From: Rhizobium aethiopicum | Lineage (GTDB): Bacteria; Pseudomonadota; Alphaproteobacteria; Rhizobiales; Rhizobiaceae | Reading direction: 5' to 3' | Assembly: GCF_014197535.1 (NCBI RefSeq) | Contig: NZ_JACIFV010000011.1 | Location: 1-64,000, forward strand | Length of the DNA stretch: 64,000 bases | Part shown: positions 62,414-64,000 of the stretch, one piece after another | Position numbering within the stretch: the first letter of the stretch is position 1 | Layout of the letters: the number at the start of each line of letters is the position of its first letter | Made by a program: the position numbers and the translations under genes | The notes under the pieces: generated by a model | What the model was told of the DNA's origin: nothing | The model's input: the letters and a program-made list of their open reading frames with translations, nothing else | Database searches by the model: none

Positions 62414-63235
62414 ATGAAGCCGCAGTTCCATCTCCCGTTGTCGACCTATCCCGACGCGAGTTCCTTCGCCATAATCGACAATGCTATCGGCCTCGCTAGG
62501 CAAAATGACGCCCATCTCGTCGCCAGTATTCCACAAGTCCGGATCCCCCAGGTCCATCCGCCCTTTCCCACCGTTATCGATGTCGAGACATGGCGGGGAC
62601 AAGCAGAACGGTATAGCCGGGACAGCGGGACTTCGCTGCGGGGACACATCGCCGACGCTATTTCGGAAACTGGCTTCGAGGTGCGAATCCACGGATTCGA
62701 GGTCAGGGAACCGTTCGTCTATGAACGCTTTTCTGAAATTGCCAAGTGCTACGACCTTTCCATCGTCGAAGCCTCGGAGCTCTCCCGGCAACTCTCCGAA
62801 ACGCTGCTATTCGGAAGCGGCCGTCCGCTCGTGCTATTTCCAGCCACCAGCGTCTACTCTCGTGTGGACACGATCGCCGTCGCCTGGGACGGCAGCGCCA
62901 CCGCAGCGCGCGCCCTTTCCAGCGCACGGGTCTTCATCGAACGCGCGATCAAGGTGCAGGTCATCTCGATCACCGACGACAAGGAGATCGACGAGGCGAA
63001 CCGCGCCCTCCTGATCTCTTCGTTGAAGCATTCGGGACTCGACGTGGATGACGTATCGATCCAGGCAGGCGGCGAGACCGCGACAGGCGCCATCCAATCG
63101 GCCGCGCTGGAACGAAAGGCGGACCTTCTGGTCGCGGGCGGATTTGGCCATTCGCGGCTTCGTGAGTTCATCCTCGGCGGCGTCACTCGAGAACTTCTCG
63201 TCAAGGCCGAGCTACCAGTGCTTCTCGCCCATTAG
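62414..63235 (+). CDS. Universal stress protein with two Usp domains
   Basis: A 273-residue protein with a degenerate N-terminal Usp domain (residues 1-145) and a complete C-terminal domain (about 150-273, DTIAVAWDGSATAARALSSA). The ATP-binding motif is VAGGFGHSRLREFILGGVTR. The final strand ELPVLLAH is normal. AGGAGG precedes the ATG by six bases. It is intact. The stop codon overlaps, on the other strand, the natural stop of the P-type ATPase gene. Confidence 0.9.
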   Translation: MKPQFHLPLSTYPDASSFAIIDNAIGLARQNDAHLVASIPQVRIPQVHPPFPTVIDVETWRGQAERYSRDSGTSLRGHIADAISETGFEVRIHGFEVREPFVYERFSEIAKCYDLSIVEASELSRQLSETLLFGSGRPLVLFPATSVYSRVDTIAVAWDGSATAARALSSARVFIERAIKVQVISITDDKEIDEANRALLISSLKHSGLDVDDVSIQAGGETATGAIQSAALERKADLLVAGGFGHSRLREFILGGVTRELLVKAELPVLLAH

Positions 63236-64000
63236 AGGGCGCGAAGGGCGTTAGAATGACCGCGACGTCGATGGCCTCCTGAAGCAATGCCCCGCCGACT
63301 GGCGGAAGGTATTGAAGCCGGTCTTCGAGCGTGATCGTGCCAGCCGGCGTGCCGTCAAACACTACCTTGACACGCATTGCGCTGCCTGACCCGTTAGGCC
63401 CGGACGGCGGCGCCTCTGCGAAATAGGCGTCTCCTCCGACGCCGACGCGCACGCCATCGACGATTCCGGATCCCGCGGTCTCGGTCACCTCCGATGGGCG
63501 GCTCACTACCAACCCACGTCTATGCGCCTCGTCCACCAGCGCGCGTCCGACCACATGGCCCGACGCCTGGTCCAGCGAGGCGGCCAGCCGCAGGATCCTG
63601 TTAGGATGCTCCGATCCCTCGATGTGGCCGACTTCGGGCTGTCCCGCGGTGAGCGTCCCCGTCTTGTCGAACACCGCCACGGTGGCCTGGACGAGTGCCT
63701 CGAGAGGTCCCGCACCCTTCACCAGAACGCCCTCCTTCGCAAGTGCGACGGGTACGGCCAGGATCAACGGACAGGGCGTGGCGACGACCAGCACGGCCAC
63801 GATCCTTGACAGGTCTCCGGACATGAACGCCGAGACGCCTGCAATCGCTACCGTGGCGAACAAGAACCACACCGAGAACCGGTCGGCCAGTCGCATCAGC
63901 TTCGCCTTGGAGCGCCTCGATGCTTCCACGAGCCTCACTATTCCGGTATTCCGGCATAGGTGCTGTCTCGGCGCGACTTAGAACGCGGATTTCGATCACG
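63232..64000 (-). pseudogene. Heavy-metal P-type ATPase with internal deletion (partial)
   Basis: The sequence encodes part of a P1B-type cation pump: the TPCPL membrane motif (VVATPCPLILAVPVALAKEG), the phosphorylation site DKTGTLT (Asp91 of the ORF beginning at 63938), and part of the nucleotide-binding domain (GSGIVDGVRVGVGGD). At about 63315 the text jumps from GTITLEDRLQ straight to YLPPVGGALLQEAIDVAVIL, so the hinge, the rest of the P domain and the last helices are missing. The natural end NALRAL is one frame over and stops at 63232. The frame also breaks near 63940, and the gene runs off the window. It could have exported Zn/Cd/Cu-type ions. Confidence 0.82.

Overview
The window looks like part of a Rhizobium etli symbiotic plasmid (p42d type). 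The best marker is an avidin-family gene at 48930-49397 whose protein I recognise as rhizavidin, described from R. etli CFN42. Rhizobial insertion sequences, an alpha-r14-type anti-Shine-Dalgarno sRNA and FixK-type boxes agree. I see no rRNA gene, convincing tRNA gene or CRISPR array.

Layout. (1) 1-600: the end of an IS256-family element plus the tail of an IS3/IS481-type transposase. (2) 1469-4725: a three-gene set (TRSP-type phosphoribosyltransferase, StiP/PELOTA-type phosphoribosyltransferase, HAD phosphatase) known from tellurium-resistance-associated (Ter) operons, here without its usual partners. (3) 4795-7268: a DUF4334-like ORF, a 41-residue membrane ORF, a minus-strand sRNA with four stem-loops displaying anti-SD motifs, a helicase remnant and an XRE regulator. 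(4) 7273-26386: a compact type III secretion (T3SS) locus. rhcC1-sctO runs leftward; a 52-residue pilin candidate, sctD, sctV and a HrpW-like pectate lyase run rightward; sctI-J-K-L-N-Q-R-S-T-U runs leftward; two large HrpK/NopX-like translocator candidates complete it. (5) 26710-34600: a decayed AbiE-type toxin-antitoxin pair, a decayed CopD gene, a complete-looking IS21 element and an IS481 element. (6) 34591-47071: GH3 beta-glucosidase, ISAs1 remnant, LysR regulator, three SDR dehydrogenases, a RibD-type reductase and a multicopper oxidase with a small partner. (7) 47150-52740: IS66 and recombinase debris, rhizavidin, a broken molybdenum hydroxylase operon with an intact MBL-fold lactonase-like gene inside, and a second IS256 remnant. 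(8) 52741-64000: stress and microaerobic genes, many frameshifted: ABC transporter, CBS-BON, type III polyketide synthase, phosphoketolase tail, hybrid kinase, BON protein, DegP protease, alcohol dehydrogenase, two Usp genes, PNPOx-like protein and a metal P-type ATPase.

How it works together. The T3SS genes are tightly packed with ATGA-type overlaps and no frameshift in core genes, but SctU stops before the NPTH autocleavage domain and only the N-terminal secretin half (RhcC1) is present. No tts box or ttsI gene is visible. The two large translocator candidates share a 646-bp block about 94% identical by eye, at different places in their module order. In region 8, at least five palindromes of the form TTGAY-N4-RTCAA lie in front of stress genes, indicating one FixK/FNR-controlled low-oxygen regulon that is now largely decaying, with DegP, one Usp, the polyketide synthase and a 99-residue protein still intact.

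Caution: single-base frameshifts are frequent outside the T3SS. They may be true decay or base-calling errors; I cannot distinguish these from the sequence alone.
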